Below are positions 45,451 to 51,924 of a stretch of DNA of 51,924 nucleotides, piece by piece (the stretch's first letter is position 1; each line of letters begins with the position of its first letter). Origin of the DNA: Ga0077527 sp021300125. GTDB lineage: Bacteria > Pseudomonadota > Gammaproteobacteria > Burkholderiales > SG8-41. The DNA is taken from NCBI GenBank assembly GCA_046339595.1, contig JBKDUF010000082.1, forward strand, positions 1 through 51,924, in the 5' to 3' direction. The notes beneath the pieces were generated by a model, which had not been told where the DNA came from, did no database searches, and worked only from the letters and a program-made list of their open reading frames with translations. A program made the translations under genes and the position numbers.

Positions 45451-45519
45451 GCGCCGCATCGGCTTGTGGTGCGGTACATACAGGTCATCCGGCACCATCA
45501 AATAAACTTGACAAAGGTA

Positions 45520-45549
45520 TTGCATTTTTTTTTCGGCCTAGCATAGAAT
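45520..45549 (+). promoter_or_regulatory. Candidate promoter of the micro-ORF unit
   Basis: TTGCAT (45520-45525) and TAGAAT (45544-45549) are 18 bases apart, with a run of nine T in the spacer. A perfect TTGACA (45508-45513) lies 30 bases upstream of TAGAAT, too far to pair with it, and may mark an overlapping second promoter. Transcription would start near 45556, just at the leader hairpin. Confidence 0.5.
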
Positions 45550-45552
45550 TGG

Positions 45553-45655
45553 CCACCGCACACGGTCTTCACCGAAATTTTTTGGTGAACGCGGCGCAGA
45601 AATGCGAAATGTTCTCGAAGACCGTGCGATGGTAGTGCGGAACAAAAGCCGCACT
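45553..45655 (+). ncRNA. Structured 5' leader RNA upstream of the micro-ORF
   Basis: CACGGTCTTC (45561-45570) is perfectly complementary to GAAGACCGTG (45617-45626). The stem continues outward, past a CA bulge, with CCACCG (45553-45558) against CGATGG (45627-45632) and one mismatch, giving about 15 pairs. Inside it are an A/U hairpin (ACCGAA/TTTGGT, about 45571-45586) and a CGCA-GAAA-TGCG hairpin with a GNRA tetraloop (45595-45606): a three-way junction. A further hairpin AGTGCGG/CCGCACT (45634-45640 with 45649-45655) follows before the palindrome AAGTTAACTT (45668-45677) and the ribosome-binding site. No known riboswitch or sRNA family is recognised. Confidence 0.6.
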
Positions 45656-45691
45656 CAAACGATGCCTAAGTTAACTTTCAAGGAGACGATC

Positions 45692-45754
45692 ATGGCAGCG
45701 AAGAAAAAAGCAAAGAAAAAAGTAGCCAAGAAGAAAGCAGCCAAGAAGAAGTAA
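45692..45754 (+). CDS. 20-residue lysine-rich micro-protein
   Basis: ATG to TAA encodes MAAKKKAKKKVAKKKAAKKK: 12 Lys, 6 Ala, one Val. AAGGAG lies six bases before the ATG, one of the best ribosome-binding sites in the window, and a 13-bp terminator hairpin lies nine bases after the stop, so the unit looks like a real gene. The composition is that of a histone-H1-like tail and matches the N-terminal tail of the SWIB protein at 2569; the first seven codons are nearly the same at DNA level. A role in binding nucleic acid or polyanions is an inference. It is too short for usual gene callers. Confidence 0.7.
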   Translation: MAAKKKAKKKVAKKKAAKKK

Positions 45755-45763
45755 GGCAGTATG

Positions 45764-45793
45764 TGCGAAGGCCGGGGAAACCCGGCCTTCGCA
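45764..45793 (+). terminator. Strong terminator of the micro-ORF
   Basis: A 13-bp perfect stem (TGCGAAGGCCGGG at 45764-45776 with its complement at 45781-45793) capped by a GAAA tetraloop is followed by TTTGC. This is the most stable hairpin in the region, though its T-run is short. Confidence 0.8.
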
Positions 45794-45911
45794 TTTGCAG
45801 CACCCAGAATGTTCAGCGCCACTCCATCAGCAGCGCCCGGCACATCCGTCTTCGGTCGGCATCGCGTGGCTGAAGTGCTGCATCAGCACCGCCGCCCCCG
45901 TGGCTCGCTTC

Positions 45912-45939
45912 AAAAAATAATCAATAAAATCAATTATTT
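45912..45939 (-). terminator. AT-rich terminator after the anti-sigma gene
   Basis: AAATAAT (45915-45921) pairs with ATTATTT (45933-45939); read on the minus strand the hairpin runs into six T. It lies 31 bases after the stop of the anti-sigma gene in a strikingly AT-rich patch. Confidence 0.5.
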
Positions 45940-45969
45940 ATTGGATTATCCCGGAAGGGCAAGATCCAA

Positions 45970-46719
45970 TCAGCGGTCAAGCTGGCGGTAAACCGCTTCG
46001 GCCACGCGCAGCAGTTGCGTGCGATCGACTTCGCCGGACAGCGCATACCCCATGCGGCCATCCATCCAATAAAAGACGCCAACGCCATCCTGCAGCGCGT
46101 AGCGGAATGCAGCATCCGCCTGCACTTGATCGAAAACACGTACATACAGCGTAAGGCGTTGCGCGCGTTCATCCTGGTACATGAACTGCGCGGCCGGACC
46201 GCTTTCACTGGCGAGCAGTCGCCCGCCGACCAGCGCATAACCCTCCGCGGAAAGCTGCGGCACCTTGAGGCTCGCGCCAAGCCGCTTCGACAGCCAGTTG
46301 ACGAGATGCTGTTCCTGATCAGCGCCGACCTCGACCGGATGCCGTTTTTCCGGGCTGTAGACCGCGTGGGCAACAGCCGCGATGCGCGCAAACTGCGCGG
46401 GTTGCGCACTGTCTCCGGCGATCCCGCCATGCAGATGCCAGCCCAGCAGTCCGCTGCCCAGCATCAGCAGCGCCGCCACCGCGTAGCGCGGCCAGCGCAG
46501 CGCCACGGCAGCGCGCGGCTGCAACCGCTGCGGCAAAGCCGCCACCAGCCAGGGGTCATAAGCCTCGCGCAGGCCGTGATTGTGTTCGCGGTAGGCCGCC
46601 AGCCGCGCGGCCTCCTGCGGATGCAGCGCCAGATGGCGCTCGACCTCGGCCGCGCGCGCCGCATCCAGCCGGCCGTCAACATGGGCCTGCAGTTCGGCTT
46701 CGGTAACCGGCGCACTCAT
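45970..46719 (-). CDS. Anti-sigma factor, membrane-anchored
   Basis: A 249-residue protein: an N-terminal cytosolic anti-sigma region (1-60, ELQAHVDGRLDAARAAEVERHLALHP), one membrane segment (about 77-97), and a periplasmic domain of about 150 residues. The start of the helix pair is like zinc-binding anti-sigma domains, but the HxxxCxxC zinc motif is missing. Its ATG overlaps the sigma gene stop by four bases, so the pair is translationally coupled. Signals that would release the sigma factor are unknown. Confidence 0.85.
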   Translation of the reverse strand: MSAPVTEAELQAHVDGRLDAARAAEVERHLALHPQEAARLAAYREHNHGLREAYDPWLVAALPQRLQPRAAVALRWPRYAVAALLMLGSGLLGWHLHGGIAGDSAQPAQFARIAAVAHAVYSPEKRHPVEVGADQEQHLVNWLSKRLGASLKVPQLSAEGYALVGGRLLASESGPAAQFMYQDERAQRLTLYVRVFDQVQADAAFRYALQDGVGVFYWMDGRMGYALSGEVDRTQLLRVAEAVYRQLDR

Positions 46720-47252
46720 CTGACCACCTTCAGTCCGGGGGCTGGCGGTTCATCCTGCAGCAGCCGGCGCAGACGCTCGCGGCCCCGAGACAGCCGCGAC
46801 ATCACCGTGCCCACCGGGATTTCAAGCACCCGCGCCGCCTCTTCATAGCTCAGCTGCTCCATGCCCACCAGCAGCACCACGCTGCGCTGCTCCTCGGGCA
46901 GGGCCTGCAGGGCGGCATCAAGATCGCGGATGTCGAGGCGGTCGCCAGCGCGCGCGGCATTAACCTGCAACTGCACAAGCCCTTCGTCCAGGGGCACCGT
47001 GCGGTTGGCGGCGGCGCCGCGCACCTGATTGATGAACACGTTATGCATCACGGTAAACAGCCAGGCCCTGAGATCGCTGCCCTCGCGCCACAGCGCCTGC
47101 TTGAGCAAGGCCCTCTCCAGGGTATCCTGGACCAGATCGTCAGCGGCTGCGGCATCGCCGGTCAGCGCGCGGGCATAGCGCCGCAGGCGAGGGATGTACT
47201 GCATCAGCAGCGTTTCGAATGGCCCTTCAGGAGGGAGCGAAAACGATGTCAA
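46716..47252 (-). CDS. ECF-type RNA polymerase sigma factor
   Basis: A 178-residue sigma factor with region 2 (YIPRLRRYARALTGDAAAADDLVQDTLERAL, then LRAWLFTVMHNVFINQVR) and region 4 (ALPEEQRSVVLLVGMEQLSYEEAARVLEIPVGTVMSRLSRGRERLR). The TTG at 47252 is chosen because GAGGAG lies nine bases upstream; an ATG at 47324, six bases after the mgtE stop with AAGGG upstream, and an ATG at 47204 are alternatives. Its cognate anti-sigma factor follows with an ATGA overlap. Confidence 0.88.
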   Translation of the reverse strand: MTSFSLPPEGPFETLLMQYIPRLRRYARALTGDAAAADDLVQDTLERALLKQALWREGSDLRAWLFTVMHNVFINQVRGAAANRTVPLDEGLVQLQVNAARAGDRLDIRDLDAALQALPEEQRSVVLLVGMEQLSYEEAARVLEIPVGTVMSRLSRGRERLRRLLQDEPPAPGLKVVR

Positions 47253-47267
47253 GGCAACAGACTCCTC

Positions 47268-47293
47268 AACGCAGGACAGCGCCCGTTTATTCC
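47268..47293 (-). promoter_or_regulatory. Possible ECF-type autoregulatory promoter
   Basis: On the minus strand GGAATAAA (47286-47293) is followed, 17 bases after GGAAT, by CGTT (47268-47271). This GGAA(T)-N16/17-CGTT form is like promoters read by ECF sigma factors. It lies just upstream of the sigma gene. If used, transcription would start very close to the TTG start, which is a weakness of this reading. Confidence 0.3.
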
Positions 47294-47330
47294 CGGGGCA
47301 AAGCGGGAAACCAGGCGGCAGCATGCCCTT

Positions 47331-48767
47331 TCATACCAGAAACAGGGTGGCCAGGCCGAGAAAAATGAAAAAACCGCCGCTGTCGGTAATCGCGGTGATC
47401 ATCACACTGGAGCCGATGGCCGGATCGCGCCCCAGCTTGTGCATCACCATCGGAATCAGCACACCCATCACCGCGGCCAGCAGCAGGTTCAGTGCCATCG
47501 CACTGGTCATCACAACACTCAGCTGCCAGCTGTGGTAGATCAGGAAGGCGAACAGGCCGACGATGCTGCCCCAGATCAGGCCGTTGAGCACCGACACCCC
47601 GATTTCCTTCACAAACAGGGCTCGGGCGTTGTCCCGTGTGATCTGGCCCAGGGCCAGTGCGCGCACGATCATGGTGATGGTCTGGTTGCCGGAATTGCCG
47701 CCGATGCCGGCGATGATCGGCATCAGTGCCGCCAGCGCCACCAGCTGGGCGATCGAATCCTCGAACACGCCGATCACGCGGGAGGCCACAAAAGCGGTCA
47801 CCAGGTTCACCGCCAGCCAGGCCCAGCGGTTGCGCACGCTTTTCCAGACCGAGGCAAACAGGTCCTCGTCCTCGGCCAGGCCGCCGGCGGCGAGGGTTTC
47901 AGTGTCCTTCGCCTCGCGGATGAAATCGACCACCGCATTGACGGTCATGCGGCCGACCAGCCGGCCCGCATCGTCCACCACCGGCGCCGACACCAGGTCA
48001 TAGCGCTCGAATGCGCCGGCAGCCTCATGCGCGTCCTGCTCCGGGCGGAAACTCGTGTACTCGCGGGTCATCACCGCGCCGACCAGGGTTTCGGGGTCGC
48101 TCACCAGCAGCCGGTTGACCGGCAGCAGGCCCTGCAGTTTTTCGCCACGGTCCACCACGAACAGCTGGTCGGTGTGGTCGGGCAGCTGGTCGAGCCGGCG
48201 CAGATAGCGCAGCACCACCTCCAGGGTCACGTCCTCGCGCACCTCGATCATCTCGAAGTCCATCAGCGCGCCCACCGCATCCTCCGGATAGGACATCGCC
48301 GCGCGCAACTGCTCGCGCTCCTCGGTGGAGAGGGACTTGAAAACGTCCTGGATCACCTCGTCCGGCAGGTCCGGCGCGAGGTCGGCAATCTCGTCGGCAT
48401 CGAGCTGGCCGGTGGCGGCCACCAGCTCGTCCTCGTCCATGTGCGCGATCAGGGTCTCGCGCACCGCATCCGAAACTTCGAGCAGGATTTCGCCGTCGCG
48501 ATCGGCCTTGACCAGGTCCCATACCTGCAGGCGCTGCTCCAGCGGCAGCGTTTCCAGCACGTTGGCGATGTCGGCGGGATGCAGTCGGTCGAGCAGCTGC
48601 TGCAGCTCGTTCAGGTGCTGGCGGTGGACCAGGCTCTCGACCAGCGGCTGGCGCGCGCCGCTCTCGCGCTGCACCAGGTTTTCCACCAGTTCGTGGCGGT
48701 GCAGCAGCTCGACGATGCGTTCGAGGTGATTGTCGCTGTCGGTGCGTTTTTCGTGCCGCTCTGCCAC
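47331..48767 (-). CDS. mgtE: Magnesium transporter MgtE
   Basis: A 478-residue MgtE channel: N-terminal helical superhelix (DIANVLETLPLEQRLQVWDLV and repeats, about 30-150), two CBS domains (about 155-280: TREYTSFRPEQDAHEAAG, VVDDAGRLVGRMTVNAVVDFIRE), a plug helix and five C-terminal membrane segments with the pore motif IGGNSGNQTITMIVRALALG. The GTG at 48767 is chosen because a good promoter covers 48812-48841, inside the longer frame that starts at 48845. The ECF sigma gene follows 78 bases (or as little as 6) after its stop. Confidence 0.92.
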   Translation of the reverse strand: MAERHEKRTDSDNHLERIVELLHRHELVENLVQRESGARQPLVESLVHRQHLNELQQLLDRLHPADIANVLETLPLEQRLQVWDLVKADRDGEILLEVSDAVRETLIAHMDEDELVAATGQLDADEIADLAPDLPDEVIQDVFKSLSTEEREQLRAAMSYPEDAVGALMDFEMIEVREDVTLEVVLRYLRRLDQLPDHTDQLFVVDRGEKLQGLLPVNRLLVSDPETLVGAVMTREYTSFRPEQDAHEAAGAFERYDLVSAPVVDDAGRLVGRMTVNAVVDFIREAKDTETLAAGGLAEDEDLFASVWKSVRNRWAWLAVNLVTAFVASRVIGVFEDSIAQLVALAALMPIIAGIGGNSGNQTITMIVRALALGQITRDNARALFVKEIGVSVLNGLIWGSIVGLFAFLIYHSWQLSVVMTSAMALNLLLAAVMGVLIPMVMHKLGRDPAIGSSVMITAITDSGGFFIFLGLATLFLV

Positions 48768-48811
48768 GCGCGTGCCCGCCGAAATGAAGGATGGTCGGAA
48801 GCTGCGGCGAC

Positions 48812-48841
48812 ATTCTAGGTAGAAGGTGCGGTACTGTCCAA
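48812..48841 (-). promoter_or_regulatory. Sigma70 promoter of mgtE
   Basis: On the minus strand TTGGAC (48836-48841) and TAGAAT (48812-48817) are separated by 18 bases. Transcription would begin near 48805, about 38 bases before the GTG at 48767. Confidence 0.65.
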
Positions 48842-48905
48842 ACATTCACGGTCCTCCGGCGCAGACAGCGCAACGGGAAACGGGTATCTTTCGCCTGCAC
48901 AATTC

Positions 48906-51368
48906 ATGTCCGCCCTCCTCAACAACAAGCTGCGCGCCGCGCGTGGCCACCTGCAAAGCGGCGACCCGATGCCGGCCATCGCCGCCTGTGACGCGGTGCT
49001 GGCGAAAGCGCCGCGCAACCCTGAAGCGCTGGGCCTGCGCGGCATCGCGCGCCTGATGACGGGCGCCGTCATCGAAGCCGCCGCCGATCTGCGCCAGGCC
49101 GCTGCTGCAGCGCCCGGCGACGGCATGACCCTGGAATACCTCGGCCAGGCCCTGCTGCAGCTGGGCGAGGCTGCGGAAGCGGAACAGGTGCTGCGACGCG
49201 CCTCGGCATTGCCGGGCGCACCACCCTCGGTCGCGATGCGCCTCGGGCTGTCCCTGCTGCATCAGGGCCGCGCCGCCGATGCACTGGCGCCGCTGCAGTC
49301 AGCGGCGGCCGCGGCGCCCGAGGAACCGGCGTTCAGGCTGGCTCTGGGCCAGACCCAGGCTGCCAGCGGCGATCGCAGCGCCGCCGCCCTCAGTTTTGAA
49401 ACCGTGTTGCGGCAACAGCCCGGACACGCCGACGCACTGTTCAACCTCGGCGTACTCGCGCTGGAAGCAGAGGACACCGAAGCGGCCGGGGAGCGCTTCA
49501 GCGCGGTGCTCGCACGCCACCCCGATCACGCCGATGCCATGGTCAACCTCGCCATCCTCCGGCAGCGTGCAGAGCGTTTCGCCGAGGCCGCGCAACTGCT
49601 GGAACGCGCGCTGGTGCTCGCGCCACGCCATCCCCACGCCCACGCCAACCTGGGCAGCCTGCGCCTGCGCGAAGGTGACAGCGTCAGCGCTCGCCGCCAT
49701 TTCAGTGCGGCGCTGGCGGTGCTGCCCGCACTGCCCGCCGCGCTCGAAGGCATGGGCCTGGTGGCACGCGCAGAAGGACTGTACAGGGAAGCCGTTCAGC
49801 ACCTGCACCGGCTGGTCGAGGCCGACCCCGACATAGCCAGCGGCTGGAGCGCACTCGCCGACAGCCTGCTGCAGACCGGAGACCTCGCCGGCGCGCAGAC
49901 CGCGGCTGACCACGCCGCCATGCTTGATCCTCAACTGGTGTGGGCCTGGAGCCTGCGCGCCCAACTCTGCCTGTTGCGTGGCGAAGTGGACAAGGCTGTG
50001 GCCCTGCTGGAGGCGGGCTTCAGTGCGACGAACAGCACGCTTCTGCTTGCCATGTTTACCCAGCACAGCCGCCACCTTTGCGATTGGGTGCGCTGGGCTT
50101 CGGCCTGGCAGCAACTCAAACCACGGATATTGGCCGGGGAAGATGCCGGCACGCCATTTGCCCTGCATTGCGAAGAGCTGAGCGCCGCTGAAATCGGCGC
50201 TTACACCCGGCAATGGGCCGCACGGCGTTTTCAGGCGACGGCGCCCCGGCAGCAGTCTCAGTCATGGGATGGTGAGCGAAAACTGCGTATCGGCTACCTC
50301 TCCTCGGATTTCCAGGAACACCCTGCTGCCTACCTGGTCACCGAGATGCTGGAACTGCATGACCGCAGCCGTTTCGAAGTCTTTGCCTACTCCTATGGTC
50401 CCCGCGACAGCGGGGACTTGCGCCAGCGCATCATTGCCGCGGTGGATCATTTTGTCGATATCGCCTGGGACGGCGACGATCAGGCCGCGGCGCGCATCCG
50501 CGCGGATACCATCGATATCCTGGTTGACCTCAAGGGCTACACCGTCGGCGACCGCCTCGGCATCATGGCGCGGCGACCGAGTCCGGTACAGATGACCTGG
50601 CTGGGCTATCCCGGCACCACCGGCACCGGCTTCATCGATTACCTGATCGCCGATCCGCTGATCATCCCCGAGGGTGAACAAACCCACGGCTGCAGCGAGC
50701 AGATCCTGCGGCTGCCGCACTGCTACCAGCCGATTGACCGCAGGCGCATCGTTGCCGAGCCCCGCACCCGCAGCGACTACGGCCTGCCGGATCAAGCGGT
50801 GGTGATCTGCTGCTTCAATCAGACCTTCAAGATCCGTCCCGAGGTGTTCGCGGTGTGGATGCGCGTGCTTCACGCAGTGCCGGAGAGCGTGCTGTGGCTG
50901 GTGGATGACAACCGCTGGTCCACCGCCAACCTGCGCGCGGCCGCCAGGGATGCCGGCATCGGCGAGGAGCGCCTGGTGTTCGCACCCAGACTGCCGCTCG
51001 CCGAACATCTGGCGCGTTACCGTGTCGCAGACTTCGCGGTCGACACATTTCCCTATACCTCCCACACCACCGCCAGCGATGCGCTGTGGTGCGGCTGCCC
51101 GCTGGTCGCCCTGCGTGGTGAGACCTTCGCATCGCGCGTATCGGCCAGCATCCTCACCGCCGCAGGCCTGCCGGCGCTGATCACCACCGACCTGCCGCAG
51201 TATGAATCGCGCATGCTCCAGCTGGCTACCCATGCCGAGTTGCGCCACGACCTCGGCCGCCGCCTTGAAGCCGCGAAAACCACCGCACCGCTGTTCGACA
51301 CCACCAGTTTCACCCGGGCACTGGAAACCCTCTATCTCGACGCCTTCCGGCAATCCGCAAAACCATAA
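48906..51368 (+). CDS. TPR-repeat glycosyltransferase of family GT41 (SPINDLY/OGT-like)
   Basis: An 820-residue cytosolic protein. Residues 1-435 hold about ten TPR units (for example ADALFNLGVLALEAEDTEAAGERFSAVLARHP). Residues 455-815 are a GT41 domain like eukaryotic O-GlcNAc transferase: His472 in SSDFQEHPAAYLV, Lys642 in CFNQTFKIRPEVF, and the nucleotide-sugar loop FPYTSHTTASDALWCGCPLVALRG. It should transfer a sugar from a UDP- or GDP-sugar to proteins, but donor and targets are unknown. It is divergent from mgtE and faces the porin gene. No clear Shine-Dalgarno sequence precedes the ATG. Confidence 0.9.
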   Translation: MSALLNNKLRAARGHLQSGDPMPAIAACDAVLAKAPRNPEALGLRGIARLMTGAVIEAAADLRQAAAAAPGDGMTLEYLGQALLQLGEAAEAEQVLRRASALPGAPPSVAMRLGLSLLHQGRAADALAPLQSAAAAAPEEPAFRLALGQTQAASGDRSAAALSFETVLRQQPGHADALFNLGVLALEAEDTEAAGERFSAVLARHPDHADAMVNLAILRQRAERFAEAAQLLERALVLAPRHPHAHANLGSLRLREGDSVSARRHFSAALAVLPALPAALEGMGLVARAEGLYREAVQHLHRLVEADPDIASGWSALADSLLQTGDLAGAQTAADHAAMLDPQLVWAWSLRAQLCLLRGEVDKAVALLEAGFSATNSTLLLAMFTQHSRHLCDWVRWASAWQQLKPRILAGEDAGTPFALHCEELSAAEIGAYTRQWAARRFQATAPRQQSQSWDGERKLRIGYLSSDFQEHPAAYLVTEMLELHDRSRFEVFAYSYGPRDSGDLRQRIIAAVDHFVDIAWDGDDQAAARIRADTIDILVDLKGYTVGDRLGIMARRPSPVQMTWLGYPGTTGTGFIDYLIADPLIIPEGEQTHGCSEQILRLPHCYQPIDRRRIVAEPRTRSDYGLPDQAVVICCFNQTFKIRPEVFAVWMRVLHAVPESVLWLVDDNRWSTANLRAAARDAGIGEERLVFAPRLPLAEHLARYRVADFAVDTFPYTSHTTASDALWCGCPLVALRGETFASRVSASILTAAGLPALITTDLPQYESRMLQLATHAELRHDLGRRLEAAKTTAPLFDTTSFTRALETLYLDAFRQSAKP

Positions 51369-51369
51369 A

Positions 51370-51395
51370 AAAACGGGCACCCGAAGGTGCCCGTT
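51370..51395. terminator. Bidirectional terminator between glycosyltransferase and porin
   Basis: AAACGGGCACC (51370-51380) and GGTGCCCGTTT (51385-51395) form a perfect 11-bp stem with a CGAA loop. There are T residues at the plus-strand end and a run of seven T on the minus strand, so it can stop both converging genes. Confidence 0.9.
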
Positions 51396-51431
51396 TCAAA
51401 TCCGCTGGTGCGGATGATGTTGCGGTGTGGC

Positions 51432-51924
51432 TTAGAAGCGGTGCGCGATGCTCAGCACGAAGGCGCTGTTCTTGGCGCCAGTGCCGGTACCGGTCATGCC
51501 GCCCAGATCGTAGTTCGCCGAACGGTCGTTCTTCAGGTTGACGTAGCCGATGGTGCCGACGGTCCGCTTCGAGAAGTCGTGCAGGTAGCGGATCTGATAC
51601 AGCTTGGCGCCCGTCTCGCCCGCGGCCCGAACCACCGGACGTGAACCCATTGCAGCACCATCGGTGCCCTTCATGTCGCCGGCGGTGGTGTAGCCGAACA
51701 CCAGGTTGTGCGGACCCTGGATCTTCCACTCGGCGCCGAGATGGTACGCCCGGACCTTGGCAGTGGTAGCAATGCCGACGTCCGCCTTCTGCTCGGTGGC
51801 CAGCGCGCCGAGACGCACGCCGCCGAGGCGATAGGCGCCCGATACGAACCAGCCGCTCTCGTCGCCCGCGAAGGTCGCGGCAACCGCAGTGGTGCCGGTT
51901 TGCGCCACACCCGCGGTGTTCACA
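51432..51924 (-). CDS. Gram-negative porin, C-terminal part
   Basis: The frame is open to the end of the window, so only about 163 C-terminal residues are seen. Alternating beta strands (GWFVSGAYRLGGVRLGALA, VRAYHLGAEWKIQGPHNLVFGYT, KLYQIRYLHDFSKRTVGTIGYVNL) and the terminal SIAHRF with final Phe match trimeric general porins of Burkholderia type in the outer membrane. The terminal Phe is the BAM recognition signal. Confidence 0.88.
   Translation of the reverse strand, partial: VNTAGVAQTGTTAVAATFAGDESGWFVSGAYRLGGVRLGALATEQKADVGIATTAKVRAYHLGAEWKIQGPHNLVFGYTTAGDMKGTDGAAMGSRPVVRAAGETGAKLYQIRYLHDFSKRTVGTIGYVNLKNDRSANYDLGGMTGTGTGAKNSAFVLSIAHRF

Noticed and set aside
45508..45549. TTGACA at 45508 paired with TAGAAT at 45544 as one promoter
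   Set aside because: The spacing is 30 bases, too long for sigma70; TTGCAT at 45520 gives an 18-base spacer instead.

Overview
This window is a high-GC chromosomal segment of a betaproteobacterium (Rhodocyclales, Burkholderiales or Nitrosomonadales type; the genus cannot be fixed from the sequence). The evidence is a Coq7-type quinone hydroxylase next to the trp cluster, the betaproteobacterial runs argC-DUF6776-bactofilin-erpA, rpe-gph-trpEGDC and miaB-phoH-ybeY-corC-lnt-glyQS-gmhB-plsC, a lysine-tailed SWIB protein and a Burkholderia-type porin ending in Phe. Coding density is very high, many genes overlap by ATGA, and almost everything is core genome. I see no insertion sequence, prophage, CRISPR array or attachment site.

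Layout. 1-2.5 kb: 3' end of pdxH and two exporters. 2.5-7.8 kb: SWIB protein, DUF72 protein, cytosolic MsrA and fbp facing away from a second, exported MsrA, then a stand-alone NADH-dehydrogenase-like flavoprotein. 7.8-17.9 kb: dadA and tyrS, divergent from an M23 peptidase and anmK; then erpA, bactofilin, DUF6776 and argC; then rplM-rpsI behind a clear sigma70 promoter; then an ElyC-like protein and an OsmC protein. 18-24 kb: coq7 and the tryptophan/pentose cluster rpe-gph-trpE-trpG-trpD-trpC. 24-33 kb: apaG, a methyltransferase, mltA, then three signalling-type genes on the minus strand (a class II cyclic-nucleotide phosphodiesterase-like protein, an HD-GYP protein and a GGDEF-EAL protein, the last two with degraded catalytic motifs), a TonB-like protein, dsbC and a UbiH-family hydroxylase. 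33.2-43.9 kb: a CAU-anticodon tRNA, a small exported protein and a long plus-strand run for tRNA modification, rRNA maturation, lipoprotein acylation, glycyl-tRNA synthetase and envelope synthesis. 44-45.8 kb: an LptM-like lipoprotein, lysA and an unusual unit: promoter, long structured leader, a 20-residue peptide of mostly lysine, and a strong terminator. 46-51.9 kb: mgtE, an ECF sigma factor and its anti-sigma factor on the minus strand, a TPR/GT41 glycosyltransferase, and a truncated porin.

The best candidates for something undescribed are (1) the structured RNA leader with its 20-aa lysine-rich micro-ORF at 45.5-45.8 kb, (2) the adjacent HD-GYP and GGDEF-EAL genes that both look catalytically dead, which suggests c-di-GMP sensing or scaffolding, (3) a 37-aa single-pass membrane protein encoded antisense to the methyltransferase tail, and (4) a drop in GC confined to the last ~400 bases of glyS. 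All statements come from reading the sequence; no database search was run.
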